Shown: piece by piece, positions 49,465 to 59,214 of the stretch
Layout: the number at the start of each line of letters is the position of its first letter
Numbering within the stretch: position 1 is the stretch's first letter
NCBI RefSeq assembly: GCF_031202265.1
Contig: NZ_CP100604.1
Location: forward strand, 8,910,501 to 8,974,500
From: Bradyrhizobium sp. Ash2021
GTDB lineage: Bacteria; Pseudomonadota; Alphaproteobacteria; Rhizobiales; Xanthobacteraceae
DNA length: 64,000 nucleotides
Direction of reading: 5' to 3'
The notes under the pieces: model-generated
Databases searched by the model: none
The model's input: the letters and a program-made list of their open reading frames with translations, nothing else
What the model was told of the DNA's origin: nothing
Translations under genes and position numbers: made by a program

Positions 49465-50733
49465 ATGATCGACGATAACAGCGGCGCAGCCGCGGCCTTT
49501 CACAGCCATGTCTTCCTCGGCGAGGGGCACGAGACCAGCGAGCGCCGGACCTGGGCGGTCATCTGGCTCTGCGCGATGATGATGGTCGCGGAAATCGTCG
49601 GCGGCCTGCTGTTCGGTTCCATCGCGCTTGTGGCGGATGGATTGCATATGAGCACGCATGCCGGCGCACTGCTGTTGGCCGCGCTCGCCTATACTTACGC
49701 CCGCAAGCACGCCAACAATCCGGCCTTCACCTTCGGCACCGGTAAGCTTGGCGATCTCGCCGGCTTCACCAGCGCCATCGTGCTGGCCATGATCGCGTTG
49801 CTGATCGGTTATGAATCCGTCAGTCGTATTTTCGATCCCGTCGCCATTCATTTCAGGGAGGCGATCCCGATTGCCTGCCTTGGCCTGGCGGTCAATATCG
49901 TGAGCGCATGGCTGCTGAGCGGCGGGCATGACGACCACGGTCATGGACATAGCCATGACCGTGGTCATGGACATAGCCCTGGACATGGACACGTCCATGA
50001 GGACCATGACGAATCGCATCAAATCGCAACCGCCGCCGGGTTCGTTGTCCTCGAAGTTTTTGAAGACGGCGTACCGCCGCGCTTCCGGCTGCGCGGCATC
50101 ACCGGCTCCGCCCTCGAGGCGCAGGCGTGGTCAATCGAAACCGTGCGTCCCGATGGCACACGACAGCTTTTCGCCATGCGGGACAAGGGCAGCTTCCTGG
50201 AGTCGCACGACGAGATTCCTGAACCGCACGCATTCACCGCAACAGTTCGTACCGGCGAGATGAATTATCCCGTCGTTTTCGAAGAGCACGAACACGCGCA
50301 TGGATCAACGGCCCGTGACAACAATATGCGCGCCGCCGTGATCCATGTTGTCGCCGACGCCGCCGTATCGGTGCTGGTGATCGTCGGCCTGTTGCTCGCC
50401 CGCGCCTTTGGCTGGCTCTGGATGGACCCTCTTGCAGGCATCGTCGGCGCCTGCGTCATTGCCAGCTGGTCTTACGGACTGATCCGCGACACCGGCGCTA
50501 TCCTGCTCGATATGAATCCCGACAGGAGCATGGCCGACAAGCTGCGCGAGGAGGTTGAGGCCGGGGGTGACACGCTCGCCGATCTGCATCTTTGGCGCCT
50601 CGGACCGGGACATCTCGGGGCGATCATTTCGGTCGTCACCAGCCGGGAACGTGAGGCTGATTATTATCGCAACCGGCTCGCGCGCTTCAAATCGTTGTCG
50701 CATCTCACCGTCGAGGTCGCGCACAAGCCCTGA
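49465..50733 (+). CDS. dmeF: cation-diffusion-facilitator efflux protein DmeF (Co/Ni)
   Basis: 422 residues, a CDF transporter with six helices. Metal-site motifs are SIALVADGLHMSTHAGALLLA in helix 2 and HVVADAAVSVLVI in helix 5. A long His-rich loop (residues about 155-178, with HGHGHSHDRGHGHSPGHGH) is followed by an unusual extra cytoplasmic stretch of about 90 residues before helix 5, a DmeF trait. It exports Co and Ni in exchange for protons. The coding DNA of the His loop is itself an internal repeat (gtcatggacatagcc units). It follows dmeR by 8 bases. Confidence 0.92.
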   Translation: MIDDNSGAAAAFHSHVFLGEGHETSERRTWAVIWLCAMMMVAEIVGGLLFGSIALVADGLHMSTHAGALLLAALAYTYARKHANNPAFTFGTGKLGDLAGFTSAIVLAMIALLIGYESVSRIFDPVAIHFREAIPIACLGLAVNIVSAWLLSGGHDDHGHGHSHDRGHGHSPGHGHVHEDHDESHQIATAAGFVVLEVFEDGVPPRFRLRGITGSALEAQAWSIETVRPDGTRQLFAMRDKGSFLESHDEIPEPHAFTATVRTGEMNYPVVFEEHEHAHGSTARDNNMRAAVIHVVADAAVSVLVIVGLLLARAFGWLWMDPLAGIVGACVIASWSYGLIRDTGAILLDMNPDRSMADKLREEVEAGGDTLADLHLWRLGPGHLGAIISVVTSREREADYYRNRLARFKSLSHLTVEVAHKP

Positions 50734-51190
50734 CTTTCGCAGCAGCAGGAATTGTAGCGCTTCGTCTCCGATCTGACCCATTTCGTGGTCAAGTGCGTCA
50801 AGGGTGCCGCCACAGTCTCGTGCCGCCAATCGCTGATGGTTAGCTGATTTGATCTCCCGCGTCCGACGCGGGCGCCTCATCCGGCCGGCTGGTTCGCCCC
50901 CCACCCCGTCCCCTTCGATCGGCTGGCCCAAACCCTGTTGCGCAATTGTCATCAGGCAATGCCATCCAACATGGAGGTTCCCAATCCTTCTTGCTATTGC
51001 GAATTACTTGCAATAACGATCGGGAATGAATCGTGCATTTTCCCGATCTGGCTTTGACCGGGAGAATTGTGGAATCCGACCGGGGGCGGCGGGGTTGATG
51101 ACTTCATTTCTTGGGTGGCGGCGAGCCATCAAATCTGCAGTGATGCGGCAAAACGCTGCCGGAATATTCGCGCTGGAAGTATCCGCATCG
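50734..51190. other. intergenic region before the porin
   Basis: About 450 bases with no gene I can support. The porin frame is open from 51026, so part of this may be its leader or an alternative N-terminus. Confidence 0.4.
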
Positions 51191-53188
51191 ATGAACTGCG
51201 ACCGCCGCTCCCCAAGACATGTCTTTGCCGGCGCCGCCTTCGGCGCGCTCGCGCTCGGCAGTCCTGCGCTCGCCGCTGATATGGCGCTGAAAGCGCCTGC
51301 CTATAAAGCGGTTTATGACTGGACCGGCTTCTATCTCGGCGGCCATGTCGGTTATGGCGACGGCGGTTTGGGCCCCGGCACCAATCCGCTTCCCGAACAG
51401 GGTGCGTTCTTTCCGCACAGCGTCACGGGCGTGACCGGCGGTTTTCAAGCCGGTTACAACAGGCAGTTTTCCAATCGCGTCGTACTCGGCATCGAGGCGG
51501 ACGCGACGTTCCCCAGTCCGGTCGACCTGCCGCGGCGAGCACCGGCTCCGTTCAATGCGACGATCGACTACACCGGCACCTTGCGCGGCCGTGTCGGCTA
51601 TGCATTCGGAATGTGGATGCCATATCTGACGGGTGGCTTTGCCTGGGGGCACAGCCACATCAATATCAACGATGGCGGCAGAGAAATCCTCTCCTCTCCC
51701 GGGCAATACCACACCGGCTGGACCGTCGGCGCGGGCGCCGAGTTTGCCGTCGGCGGCAACTGGAGCGCCAAGCTCGAATATGACTACATCGATCTCGCAC
51801 GCCGGATGTACGATCTCAGCGACTTCGCCTTGCCGGGCGTCAATGTTGATCCCCGCATCCACCTGATCGAGTTTGGTCTCAACTACCGGTTTGGCGATAC
51901 GCCGTGGGCTCCGTCGGTTCTCACCAACGGTCAATCCGCGTTTGCGCGATCGAACGACTGGAATGTGCATGCGCAGACGACGTTCTTGCCGCAAGCCTAT
52001 CCATCCTTCCGGTCGCCCTACGCTGGCGCCAACAGCCTCCCGGGACCAGGACAGATTCAGGAGACCTGGACGACGACGGCCTTTCTGGGGCTGCGGCTCT
52101 GGGAAGGCGGCGAGTTCTATTTCAACCCAGAGCTCGCGCAGGGCTTTGGCCTCAACGGCACGCTGGGACTGGCCGGTTTTCCGAACGGAGAAGCGCAAAA
52201 AGCCGGCGCAGCGTTTCCGAAAATTCGTCCGCAACGCTATTACCTGAAGCAGACGTTCGGCCTTGGCGGCGAACAGGAAGATGTCGCCGACGGCCCCAAT
52301 CAATTGCCGGGCAAGCGCGATATCGATCGCGTGACGCTGATCGTCGGACGTTTCGCGGTCGGCGACTTCTTCGACGGCAATTCCTACGCCAAAGACCCGC
52401 GCGCGGATTTCATGAACTGGGCGATGTGGTCGTCGGCGGCCTACGACTTTCCCGCCGATCTGCCGGGCTACACCCGCGGCGCCGTGGTCGAGCTCAACCG
52501 CAAGGACTGGGCGGTACGCGCCGGACTATTCCAGGTGCCCGACGCTCCCAACAGCGATATCCTCGTCTTCAGGACGGGCGGCGCGGTGGTCGAATTTGAA
52601 GGCCGATATTCGATCTTCGATCAGCCCGGCAAGGTCCGGCTCGGCGTGTTCGGAAATCGCGGCAACACCGGCAACTATCGCGAGGCGCTGGCAATCGAGG
52701 GGATGGATCCCGCGCTCGATATCAACGCTGTCATGACGGGCATCCGGCGCGATAATCCCAAATACGGATTCTACGCCAATGCCGAACAGCAGATCGCCAA
52801 GGACATTGGCCTGTTCGCGCGCGCAAGCTGGAATGACGGGCAGAACGAAATCCTTTCGTTTACCGACGTCGATCGCAGCGTTTCAGGCGGCCTGTCGGTC
52901 AAAGGCAGCTATTGGGGACGCCCAAGCGACACGATTGGCGTTGGCGGCGCCATCAATGGACTTTCCAGCGCGCACCGCGATTTCCTGGCCGCGGGCGGCC
53001 TCGGTCTCCTGATCGGCGACGGCCAGCTCAATTATCGCAACGAACGCATCCTCGAGGCGTATTACGCCTATTCGATCGACACGCACTTCACGCTGACGGC
53101 CGATTATCAGCTGATCGCCAACCCCGCCTACAATGCCGACCGTGGCCCGGTCTCGATTTTCTCAGGCCGTCTGCATGGCGAGTTCTGA
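51191..53188 (+). CDS. outer-membrane protein: Omp25-like barrel fused to OprB-type carbohydrate porin
   Basis: 665 residues from the ATG at 51191, with a signal peptide ending ALAAD. Residues about 45-235 are an Omp25/RopB-like eight-strand barrel (YDWTGFYLGGHVGYGDGG ... LEYDYIDLA, ending FGLNYRFG). From about 270 to the end is an OprB-family porin (WNVHAQTTFLPQAYPSFRSPYAG ... ending with GRLHGEF), with LIVGRFAVGDFFDGNSYA inside. Such fusions are known in Bradyrhizobium and transport sugars or other small solutes. Starts farther upstream are possible but lack the signal peptide at the N-terminus. It overlaps the next gene by 14 bases. Confidence 0.88.
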   Translation: MNCDRRSPRHVFAGAAFGALALGSPALAADMALKAPAYKAVYDWTGFYLGGHVGYGDGGLGPGTNPLPEQGAFFPHSVTGVTGGFQAGYNRQFSNRVVLGIEADATFPSPVDLPRRAPAPFNATIDYTGTLRGRVGYAFGMWMPYLTGGFAWGHSHININDGGREILSSPGQYHTGWTVGAGAEFAVGGNWSAKLEYDYIDLARRMYDLSDFALPGVNVDPRIHLIEFGLNYRFGDTPWAPSVLTNGQSAFARSNDWNVHAQTTFLPQAYPSFRSPYAGANSLPGPGQIQETWTTTAFLGLRLWEGGEFYFNPELAQGFGLNGTLGLAGFPNGEAQKAGAAFPKIRPQRYYLKQTFGLGGEQEDVADGPNQLPGKRDIDRVTLIVGRFAVGDFFDGNSYAKDPRADFMNWAMWSSAAYDFPADLPGYTRGAVVELNRKDWAVRAGLFQVPDAPNSDILVFRTGGAVVEFEGRYSIFDQPGKVRLGVFGNRGNTGNYREALAIEGMDPALDINAVMTGIRRDNPKYGFYANAEQQIAKDIGLFARASWNDGQNEILSFTDVDRSVSGGLSVKGSYWGRPSDTIGVGGAINGLSSAHRDFLAAGGLGLLIGDGQLNYRNERILEAYYAYSIDTHFTLTADYQLIANPAYNADRGPVSIFSGRLHGEF

Positions 53189-54005
53189 CGCTTCAGCCGT
53201 CAACACCAGGCGCGGGTCGCTCGCCGCGGCCCTGGCTATGCTTCTCGTAACCATGGGCGCGCCGACGATTGCCTACGCCGGCGAGTGCCCGGGTTCCGGC
53301 TCGGAGATCGCCACCGACCGGCCCGATGTTACCAATTCCAGCCTCGTCGTTCCCGTGGGCAGCCTGCAGAGCGAGAACGGTATCAACACAACCGGGCGCG
53401 GATCCGAAAAGACTTTCGATGGCACCAATAGCCGGCTGAGGCTGGGCATTGCCCCATGCCTGGAATTTCTGGTCGACGTGCCGAATTATTTCGGCCGCCT
53501 GAAGGGCGATACGGCCAGCGGCTTCGGCAATGTGGCGCCTGCCGTCAAATGGCAGTTCAGCTCGCTTCCGGAGCCGTGGAATTTGTCGGTGACGGCGGGT
53601 GCCGGCTTGCCCACCGGCGCTGCCAAGATCACCGGACCCGGTCTGCAGCCCTATCTGCAATTCCCGTGGTCGCATGAACTTGGCGGCGGCTGGGGGACCA
53701 GCGGCATGCTGACAACCTTCTTTTTTCCCGCCAACCTTGCCAACAGGCAGACCACGGAGGCGACCTTCGTGCTTGAAAAGAAAGTCACCGAGCGCGCGTC
53801 GCTGTTCGTCGAATATGTCGGCGATTATCCCTCCCGCGGCAGCAGCGTGCAGCTGATCAATACCGGCGGCGGCTATCTGTTGACCAGGACCCAGCAGATC
53901 GACTTCCACGTCGCGTTCGGTCTCAACCGGAATTCCCCGAACTATATCGTCGGCGTCGGATATTCCTTCCGGTTCGACGATCTGTTTCGCGCCTCCGCGC
54001 GCTGA
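53175..54005 (+). CDS. outer-membrane transporter-like protein (phenol MetA-pathway family)
   Basis: 276 residues. A signal peptide ends near AYAGE; the mature part is beta-rich with SEIATDRPDVTNSSLVVPVGSLQSENG and a closing YIVGVGYSFRFDD strand, the pattern of PF13557 'MetA-pathway of phenol degradation' barrels. Its ATG lies 14 bases inside the porin gene, so the two are one unit. Together with dmeRF upstream they suggest a solute/metal envelope cluster, but the true substrate is unknown. Confidence 0.8.
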   Translation: MASSDASAVNTRRGSLAAALAMLLVTMGAPTIAYAGECPGSGSEIATDRPDVTNSSLVVPVGSLQSENGINTTGRGSEKTFDGTNSRLRLGIAPCLEFLVDVPNYFGRLKGDTASGFGNVAPAVKWQFSSLPEPWNLSVTAGAGLPTGAAKITGPGLQPYLQFPWSHELGGGWGTSGMLTTFFFPANLANRQTTEATFVLEKKVTERASLFVEYVGDYPSRGSSVQLINTGGGYLLTRTQQIDFHVAFGLNRNSPNYIVGVGYSFRFDDLFRASAR

Positions 54006-54020
54006 GTTGCCGCGCCAACG

Positions 54021-55652
54021 TCACCCCGCGGGCTGGAACGACTCCGCCCGCGCCATGGCCCAAGCCTCGCGGAAGCGCGGATCGGCGGTGCCGTCGATCA
54101 ACTCGCCCGGACGAAGCGATGGATAGAGCTTCGCGAATGAACAGACCTCTCTCGTCGAGGTTCGCTGCGAGAAATGGATCGGCCGAATATCCCGGGGATG
54201 TTCGAGGCCTGCGGCTGCGATCAATTCCGACAGCGCATGCAGGGTGGCGTGATGATAATTGTAAACCCGTTCGACCTTGTGCGGCACCACCAGCGCCCGA
54301 GCGCGGCTTGGATCCTGCGTGGTTACGCCAGTCGGACAGCGGTCGGTGTGGCAGCTCAGTGACTGGATGCAGCCCAGCGAAAACATGAAGCCGCGCGCCG
54401 AATTGCACCAGTCCGCGCCGATGGCCATGGCGCGCGCCATATCGAAGGCGGTCGCGATCTTTCCCGAAGCGCCGATCTTGATGCGATCGCGCGCATTGAT
54501 GCCGATCAGTGCATTGTGCACGAAGTTGACGCCCTCGCGCATCGGCATGCCGAGATGGTCCATGAACTCCAGCGGCGCAGCACCGGTGCCGCCTTCATTG
54601 CCGTCGACCACGATGAAATCCGGATAGATTCCGGTCTGCAGCATCGCCTTGCAGATCGCGAGAAACTCCCAGGGGTGGCCGATGCACAGCTTGAATCCGG
54701 CGGGCTTGCCGCCGGACAGCCTTCGCATCTCGCCGATGAACGCCATCATTTGCAGCGGTGTCGAAAACGCCCGGTGATAGGCCGGCGAGATGCAATCCTC
54801 GCCCATCGCGACGCCCCTGATGTTGGAGATCTCCGCCGAGACTTTGGCTGCCGGCAGCACGCCGCCATGCCCGGGCTTGGCGCCCTGGCTGATCTTGAGC
54901 TCAACCATCTTGATCTGGTCGTCGCCGGCGACGCGCGTGAATTCCTCCGGATTGAAGCTGCCGTCGCGGTTGCGGCAGCCGAAATAGCCGGAGCCGACTT
55001 CCCAGATGATGTCGCCGCCGTTCTCGCGATGATAGGGGCTGACGCCGCCCTCGCCGGTGTCGTGCGCGAAGCCGCCCTTCCTGGCGCCGGCGTTCAAAGC
55101 ACGAACCGCATTTGGACTGAGCGCGCCAAAGCTCATCGCCGAGATATTGAAGACCGAGGCCGAATACGGCCTGGTGCAATCCGGACCGCCGATGGTGATG
55201 CGGAATTGCTCCTCGGCACGCGGCTTCGGCGCCACCGAATGGTGCATCCATTCATAGCCGTCGCGATAGACGTCTTCCTGGGTGCCGAACGGCCGCTTGT
55301 CGAGCACCATCTTGGCGCGCTGGTACACCAGGGCGCGGGTGTCGCGGCTGAACGGCATGCCGTCCTTTTCACTCTCGAAGAAATACTGCCGCATTTCCGG
55401 CCGGATCTCTTCGAGCAGGAAACGGATATGCGCCGAGATCGGATAATTCCGCAGCACCGCGTGGCTCTTCTGCACGAGATCGCGGACTCCGAGCAGCGTG
55501 AGGGCGCCGAAGATCAGGATTGGAACCAACACCACTTCCCAAATCTTGGGATTGTGGTCCAAAACGCCGATCGAAAGAAGCAGCGCGGTGACGACGCCGC
55601 AAATCGTCAGCACGATGAAGCGTGGCGAGAACGGAAGCAGCAGCGTTTCCAT
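54021..55652 (-). CDS. FMN-binding glutamate-synthase-family protein, membrane anchored
   Basis: 543 residues. Two transmembrane helices at the N-terminus (residues about 10-60) precede a GltB-type FMN barrel: FNISAMSFGALSPNAVRALNAGARKGGFAHDTGEGGVSPYH, KISQGAKPGHGGVLPAAKV, FIVVDGNEGGTGAAPLEF and the cysteine cluster CIQSLSCHTDRCPTGV, which binds an iron-sulfur centre. It lacks the glutaminase and GXGXG domains of GltB, so it is one of the stand-alone family members whose substrate is uncertain. GAGGG precedes the ATG at 55652. Confidence 0.88.
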   Translation of the reverse strand: METLLLPFSPRFIVLTICGVVTALLLSIGVLDHNPKIWEVVLVPILIFGALTLLGVRDLVQKSHAVLRNYPISAHIRFLLEEIRPEMRQYFFESEKDGMPFSRDTRALVYQRAKMVLDKRPFGTQEDVYRDGYEWMHHSVAPKPRAEEQFRITIGGPDCTRPYSASVFNISAMSFGALSPNAVRALNAGARKGGFAHDTGEGGVSPYHRENGGDIIWEVGSGYFGCRNRDGSFNPEEFTRVAGDDQIKMVELKISQGAKPGHGGVLPAAKVSAEISNIRGVAMGEDCISPAYHRAFSTPLQMMAFIGEMRRLSGGKPAGFKLCIGHPWEFLAICKAMLQTGIYPDFIVVDGNEGGTGAAPLEFMDHLGMPMREGVNFVHNALIGINARDRIKIGASGKIATAFDMARAMAIGADWCNSARGFMFSLGCIQSLSCHTDRCPTGVTTQDPSRARALVVPHKVERVYNYHHATLHALSELIAAAGLEHPRDIRPIHFSQRTSTREVCSFAKLYPSLRPGELIDGTADPRFREAWAMARAESFQPAG

Positions 55653-55843
55653 AAATATCCCTCGGGCGGATGATCCTTGTCATCCACAGCTTAATCCAAC
55701 CAGCGGAACAAGCGCTATACGATATACGGTGCGGCGGTCACCGATGTGACAGCGGATCGCGGAAAAAGTTAGTTATTCCCGCGGTCAATCAAATAATCCA
55801 GAACGCCTTTTGCAGTGCAGCGTAACCGCCGAATCTCTCGCCG

Positions 55844-56716
55844 CTAATGACGATGCGGCCGCATTTCGTGAGGGATCTTGCCCTCCTGCAGCCCGTGCTG
55901 CGCCAGCCAGGCATCGGTGGTCGCAATGGCGCGGTCGATGTGATCGGCGGTTCGCGAGAAATCATAAGGTGATCCCACCAGCGGGCATAGCGGCGGCACC
56001 ACGAAATATTCGATTGCGGGATCGAGACTTTCCAACTCGCTGACCAATTGCCGCGCAATCAACAGCGTCAGCGCATGCAGCGCATTGGCGACCGCGCCGA
56101 CCGGCGGCGCCTGCGTCGCGCAGGCATGGCCCGTCGGCAGAATGATCAGCCGCATCGCGCCCTTCTTGACCGCGACCTTGATCGGCGTGTTGCTGGAGAT
56201 CGCGCCATCGGCAAGGTAGTAGTCGTTGTGACGGATCGGCGCAAACGCACCGGGAATCGCGGTCGAGGCGACGATCGCCTCGGCGGTGGAGCCTTCCGAC
56301 AACACCACGCTGTCGCCGGAGATGATATCGGTGGTGACGATATGCACCGGCAGTCTGGCGTCCTGCAGGTTGCGATAGGGAATATGATCGTCGACCAGCT
56401 TGCGGATGCCGTCATGCGGGATCAGGAAATCACGGCGCCACAGAAAGCTCAGCACCGTCCGCCAGCTCATCGGGAAAACGTCGCGCCGCCGCAGCCCGCG
56501 CCAGATGGTAGCCAGTCTCTCGACCCCACCGAGCGTCGGATCGCCCGCATAGAATGCGCCGTTCAGGGCACCGACGCTGGAGCCGACCACCATGTCGGCA
56601 ACAATTCCGTGCGCGGCGAGCGAGTGCAACATCCCCACCTGGATGGCGCCGAAACTGCCTCCGCCGGCGAAAACGAATGCCGTTTTCACCGGGCCAATCT
56701 GTTCGAGTACCGACAA
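55844..56716 (-). CDS. patatin-like phospholipase
   Basis: 290 residues. AGGGSFGAIQVG is the oxyanion loop, VVGSSVGALNGA holds the catalytic Ser47 (GxSxG), and YYLADGAISSNTP the catalytic Asp170, a complete Ser-Asp dyad. It hydrolyses acyl chains of phospholipids; such proteins can also be effectors, but no secretion signal is visible. The start is a TTG at 56716, the only candidate placing the oxyanion loop at the usual distance; an upstream GGGAG supports it weakly. Confidence 0.85.
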   Translation of the reverse strand: MSVLEQIGPVKTAFVFAGGGSFGAIQVGMLHSLAAHGIVADMVVGSSVGALNGAFYAGDPTLGGVERLATIWRGLRRRDVFPMSWRTVLSFLWRRDFLIPHDGIRKLVDDHIPYRNLQDARLPVHIVTTDIISGDSVVLSEGSTAEAIVASTAIPGAFAPIRHNDYYLADGAISSNTPIKVAVKKGAMRLIILPTGHACATQAPPVGAVANALHALTLLIARQLVSELESLDPAIEYFVVPPLCPLVGSPYDFSRTADHIDRAIATTDAWLAQHGLQEGKIPHEMRPHRH

Positions 56717-56814
56717 AACCCGTTCGCTCCCTGGGGTCGCCGCATCGGCAACCGGCCGCGCGACGTTCGGGGCGTTATAGCAGCGGTGGAACGGGGGAAG
56801 CTATGGCGGTGGTT

Positions 56815-56894
56815 GTCATTCCGGGGCGCGTCGACGACGCGAACCCGGAATCTCGAGATTCCGGGTTCGATGCTTCGCATCGCCCCGGAATGAC
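56815..56894. repeat. nested palindromic repeat element
   Basis: Outer arms GTCATTCCGGGGCG (from 56815) and CGCCCCGGAATGAC (to 56894) pair perfectly. Inside is a perfect 28-bp palindrome centred at TCTCGAGA (56841-56868). This is a dispersed intergenic palindrome of the Bradyrhizobium type and may act as an mRNA stem-loop. The rest of 56717-57043 carries a second repeat-like stretch (gggtcccggctctgcg ... cgcgtccgggac, about 56982-57035) and no gene. Confidence 0.8.
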
Positions 56895-57043
56895 GAATGA
56901 GCGCGAAAGTAGGTGCGTTCCCCGGATGCTGCGCAGCGCTCTTGCGCTGCGCTGCTGATCCAGGGGCTATGTTTCCGCAAGTTGGGTCCCGGCTCTGCGG
57001 TGCACCGCTGAAGAAGCGCTGCGCCGCGTCCGGGACACCAGAC

Positions 57044-57817
57044 TTACCGCTCGACGAACGCCTTCTCGATCACAAAATGGCCCGGCTCGCTGTGGCTGCC
57101 TTCGAGGAAGCTGCGCGTCTCGAACAGCTGGCGCAGCTCTTCCAGCATGCCCGGGCTGCCGCACATCATGATGCGGTCGGTTTCGATATCGAGCGGCGGC
57201 TGGTGGATGTCGTTGAACAGCTGCTCCGAGGTGATCAGGTCGGTGATGCGGCCGCGGTTGCGGAACGGCTCCCGCGTCACGGTCGGGTAATAGAGCAGCT
57301 TCTCCGACAGCAGCGGCCCGAACAGTTCATCGTCGCGCAGTTTTGCCACCAGCTCTTCGCCATAGGCGAGCTCGGATACCTGCCGGCAGCCGTGAACCAG
57401 GACGATGGTGTCATAGCGCTCGTAGACGTCGGGGTCCTTGATCAGGCTCGCAAACGGCGCCAGACCCGTGCCGGTCGACAGCAACAGCAGACGCTTTCCC
57501 GGGATCAGATTGTCTGTGATCAGCGTACCGGTCGCCTTGCGCCCGACCAGAATGGTGTCGCCTTGCTTGATCTTCTGCAGCTTCGAGGTCAGCGGCCCGT
57601 CGGCGACCTTGATCGAGAAGAATTCGAGTTCTTCCTCGTGATTGGCGCTCGCCATGCTGTAGGCACGCAGCAGCGGCCGGCCCTCGACCTCGAGGCCGAT
57701 CATGGCAAACTGCCCGTTCTGGAAGCGGAAGCCGGAATCGCGGGTGGCGGTGAAGCTGAAAAGCGTGTCGGTCCAGTGCCGGACAGAAAGAACTTTCTCT
57801 CTATAGAATGCGCTCAT
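57044..57817 (-). CDS. fpr: ferredoxin-NADP+ reductase
   Basis: 257 residues, the normal length of bacterial Fpr. FAD contacts are in LLRAYSMASANHEEELEFFSIKV, the NADP site in LLLLSTGTGLAPFASLI, and IMMCGSPGMLEEL near the end. The terminal VER aromatic-free tail follows the subclass I pattern. It moves electrons between NADPH and ferredoxin/flavodoxin in the cytoplasm for redox balance and Fe-S repair. No regulator is adjacent. The ATG at 57817 has only a weak ribosome binding site. Confidence 0.92.
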   Translation of the reverse strand: MSAFYREKVLSVRHWTDTLFSFTATRDSGFRFQNGQFAMIGLEVEGRPLLRAYSMASANHEEELEFFSIKVADGPLTSKLQKIKQGDTILVGRKATGTLITDNLIPGKRLLLLSTGTGLAPFASLIKDPDVYERYDTIVLVHGCRQVSELAYGEELVAKLRDDELFGPLLSEKLLYYPTVTREPFRNRGRITDLITSEQLFNDIHQPPLDIETDRIMMCGSPGMLEELRQLFETRSFLEGSHSEPGHFVIEKAFVER

Positions 57818-58110
57818 GTGTTTTGGTTTTTCCGATTGACCTGATGTAGAACGATTGACTTAAGCTGCCGTCGACCGCACGAAAGTGGCCGAAATCATTG
57901 ACGATCTTGCGTGTGATTTCCGCCGATAACAGAGATAGTCAAGATGCTCTGACGCGCAATTGAGAACTCAAAGTGGCAGTCGATTAATTTCATAAAAAGG
58001 TTCGACGCAATATCGTTAAGGCCCAAACGAGCACGTAATTAACTTGCTGAGATTGCCGCTGATCTGGCAATTAATTGCTACGAAAGCCGCAGCAAAGGGA
58101 AAATGATTTA

Positions 58111-59058
58111 GTGGTCCTTACCAGCCAGCGAATATTCGTCGATGCCGTCAGGAAATATTGTCTCGCGCACGAAATTGCGATCGAGGTTAAGTCCGGCGGC
58201 TGGCTGATCGTCATGCAGCGCGGATCGCAGCGCCGCCTCGCATTCGGCTATGATATCGGACTGAACGGCGCCGCCGCGCATCAGATCGCCAACGACAAGG
58301 CGGCAACCGCCGATGTCCTGAAGCTTTCCGGCCTGCCCTGCATTCCACACACGCTGTATCTCGGCCCCAAACTCAGTTCGCATGTCCCTGAATCGGGATC
58401 GCGTGATGCGATGCTTCGTCAACTCGAGGAGCACCCGGAAGGTCTCGTCGTCAAACCCAATGAAGGGACCTCGGGCGAATCCGTCTTCCTGGTGAAGACC
58501 AGACCCGGACTCGAACGCGCGGTGACCCGGATTTTTTCCGCCTATCCGAGTCTTGCGATTTCACCTTACGTCGATATCGAAGACGAGGTTCGCGTGGTCC
58601 TGCTGGATGATCTTCCGCTAATCGTTTACAGCAAGACCCGCCCGTCGGTCGTCGGCGATGGCAAGCATTCCTTACGCGAACTCGCGCTCGCAACGACATC
58701 GACCGAGCAGGGATCGAGCGTGCTGCTTGGCATGACCGGCGACCTGGACAAGGCCGACCTCGACGCGGTGCCGCCCCTGGGGCAGCAGCGCATGCTCAAC
58801 TGGCGTCACAACCTCGATTCGGGCGCGCAGCCTGTCCTGCTGGAACAGGGCGATGTCCGCGATGCCTGCGTTGGGCTCGCGATCAAGGCCGCTACGGCGG
58901 TCGGCATCCGGTTCGGGTCGATCGACGTCGTGCGCTCCGGCGGCGCCTGGCAAGTCCTCGAAGTCAATTCCGGGGTCAAGATGGAAGCCCTCGGCAGACT
59001 GCACCCCGACCTCGTCTACGCCGCCTACAATGCCGCGCTGGACAAGGTGTTTGGGTGA
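58111..59058 (+). CDS. ATP-grasp ligase of the cyanophycin-synthetase/RimK-like group
   Basis: 315 residues from a GTG at 58111 with AAAGGGAAA nearby; a TTG at 58075 would add 12 residues but has no ribosome binding site. The ATP-grasp core shows GLVVKPNEGTSGESVFLV (glycine-rich loop), YVDIEDEVRVVLLDDLPLIVYSKTRPSVVGDGKHSL and the metal-binding VLEVNSGVKMEALGRLHP. The carboxylate-amine ligase reaction is expected; the substrate is unknown. The N-terminus binds a small ligand in CphA-like relatives. A palindromic repeat separates it from the convergent ABC-binding-protein gene. Confidence 0.82.
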   Translation: MVLTSQRIFVDAVRKYCLAHEIAIEVKSGGWLIVMQRGSQRRLAFGYDIGLNGAAAHQIANDKAATADVLKLSGLPCIPHTLYLGPKLSSHVPESGSRDAMLRQLEEHPEGLVVKPNEGTSGESVFLVKTRPGLERAVTRIFSAYPSLAISPYVDIEDEVRVVLLDDLPLIVYSKTRPSVVGDGKHSLRELALATTSTEQGSSVLLGMTGDLDKADLDAVPPLGQQRMLNWRHNLDSGAQPVLLEQGDVRDACVGLAIKAATAVGIRFGSIDVVRSGGAWQVLEVNSGVKMEALGRLHPDLVYAAYNAALDKVFG

Positions 59059-59081
59059 ACGCGTCCGCATGATCTCGTGGC

Positions 59082-59198
59082 GTGGGCAAAGCCAACCGGT
59101 CGCGCGGATGCGCGCCCGATGACAGGCTCCGCGTGCCCACCTCTCGCAATAACGAGGCGGATAGACGGTGGGCACGGCGCAAGCGCGCCTTTGCCCAC
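59082..59198. repeat. nested palindromic repeat between convergent genes
   Basis: Outer arms GTGGGCAAA (59082) and TTTGCCCAC (to 59198), inner arms CGTGCCCACC (59132) and GGTGGGCACG (to 59176). It fills the gap between two convergent genes and could form a large stem-loop serving as a bidirectional terminator. It is a different family from the elements at 56815 and 62708. Confidence 0.65.
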
Positions 59199-59214
59199 CC
59201 TGCGATTCCGCCAC

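Noticed and set aside
49925..49995. Inverted/direct repeats as a regulatory element
   Set aside because: They are the coding sequence of the His-rich loop of DmeF; repetition follows from His-Gly-His codons.
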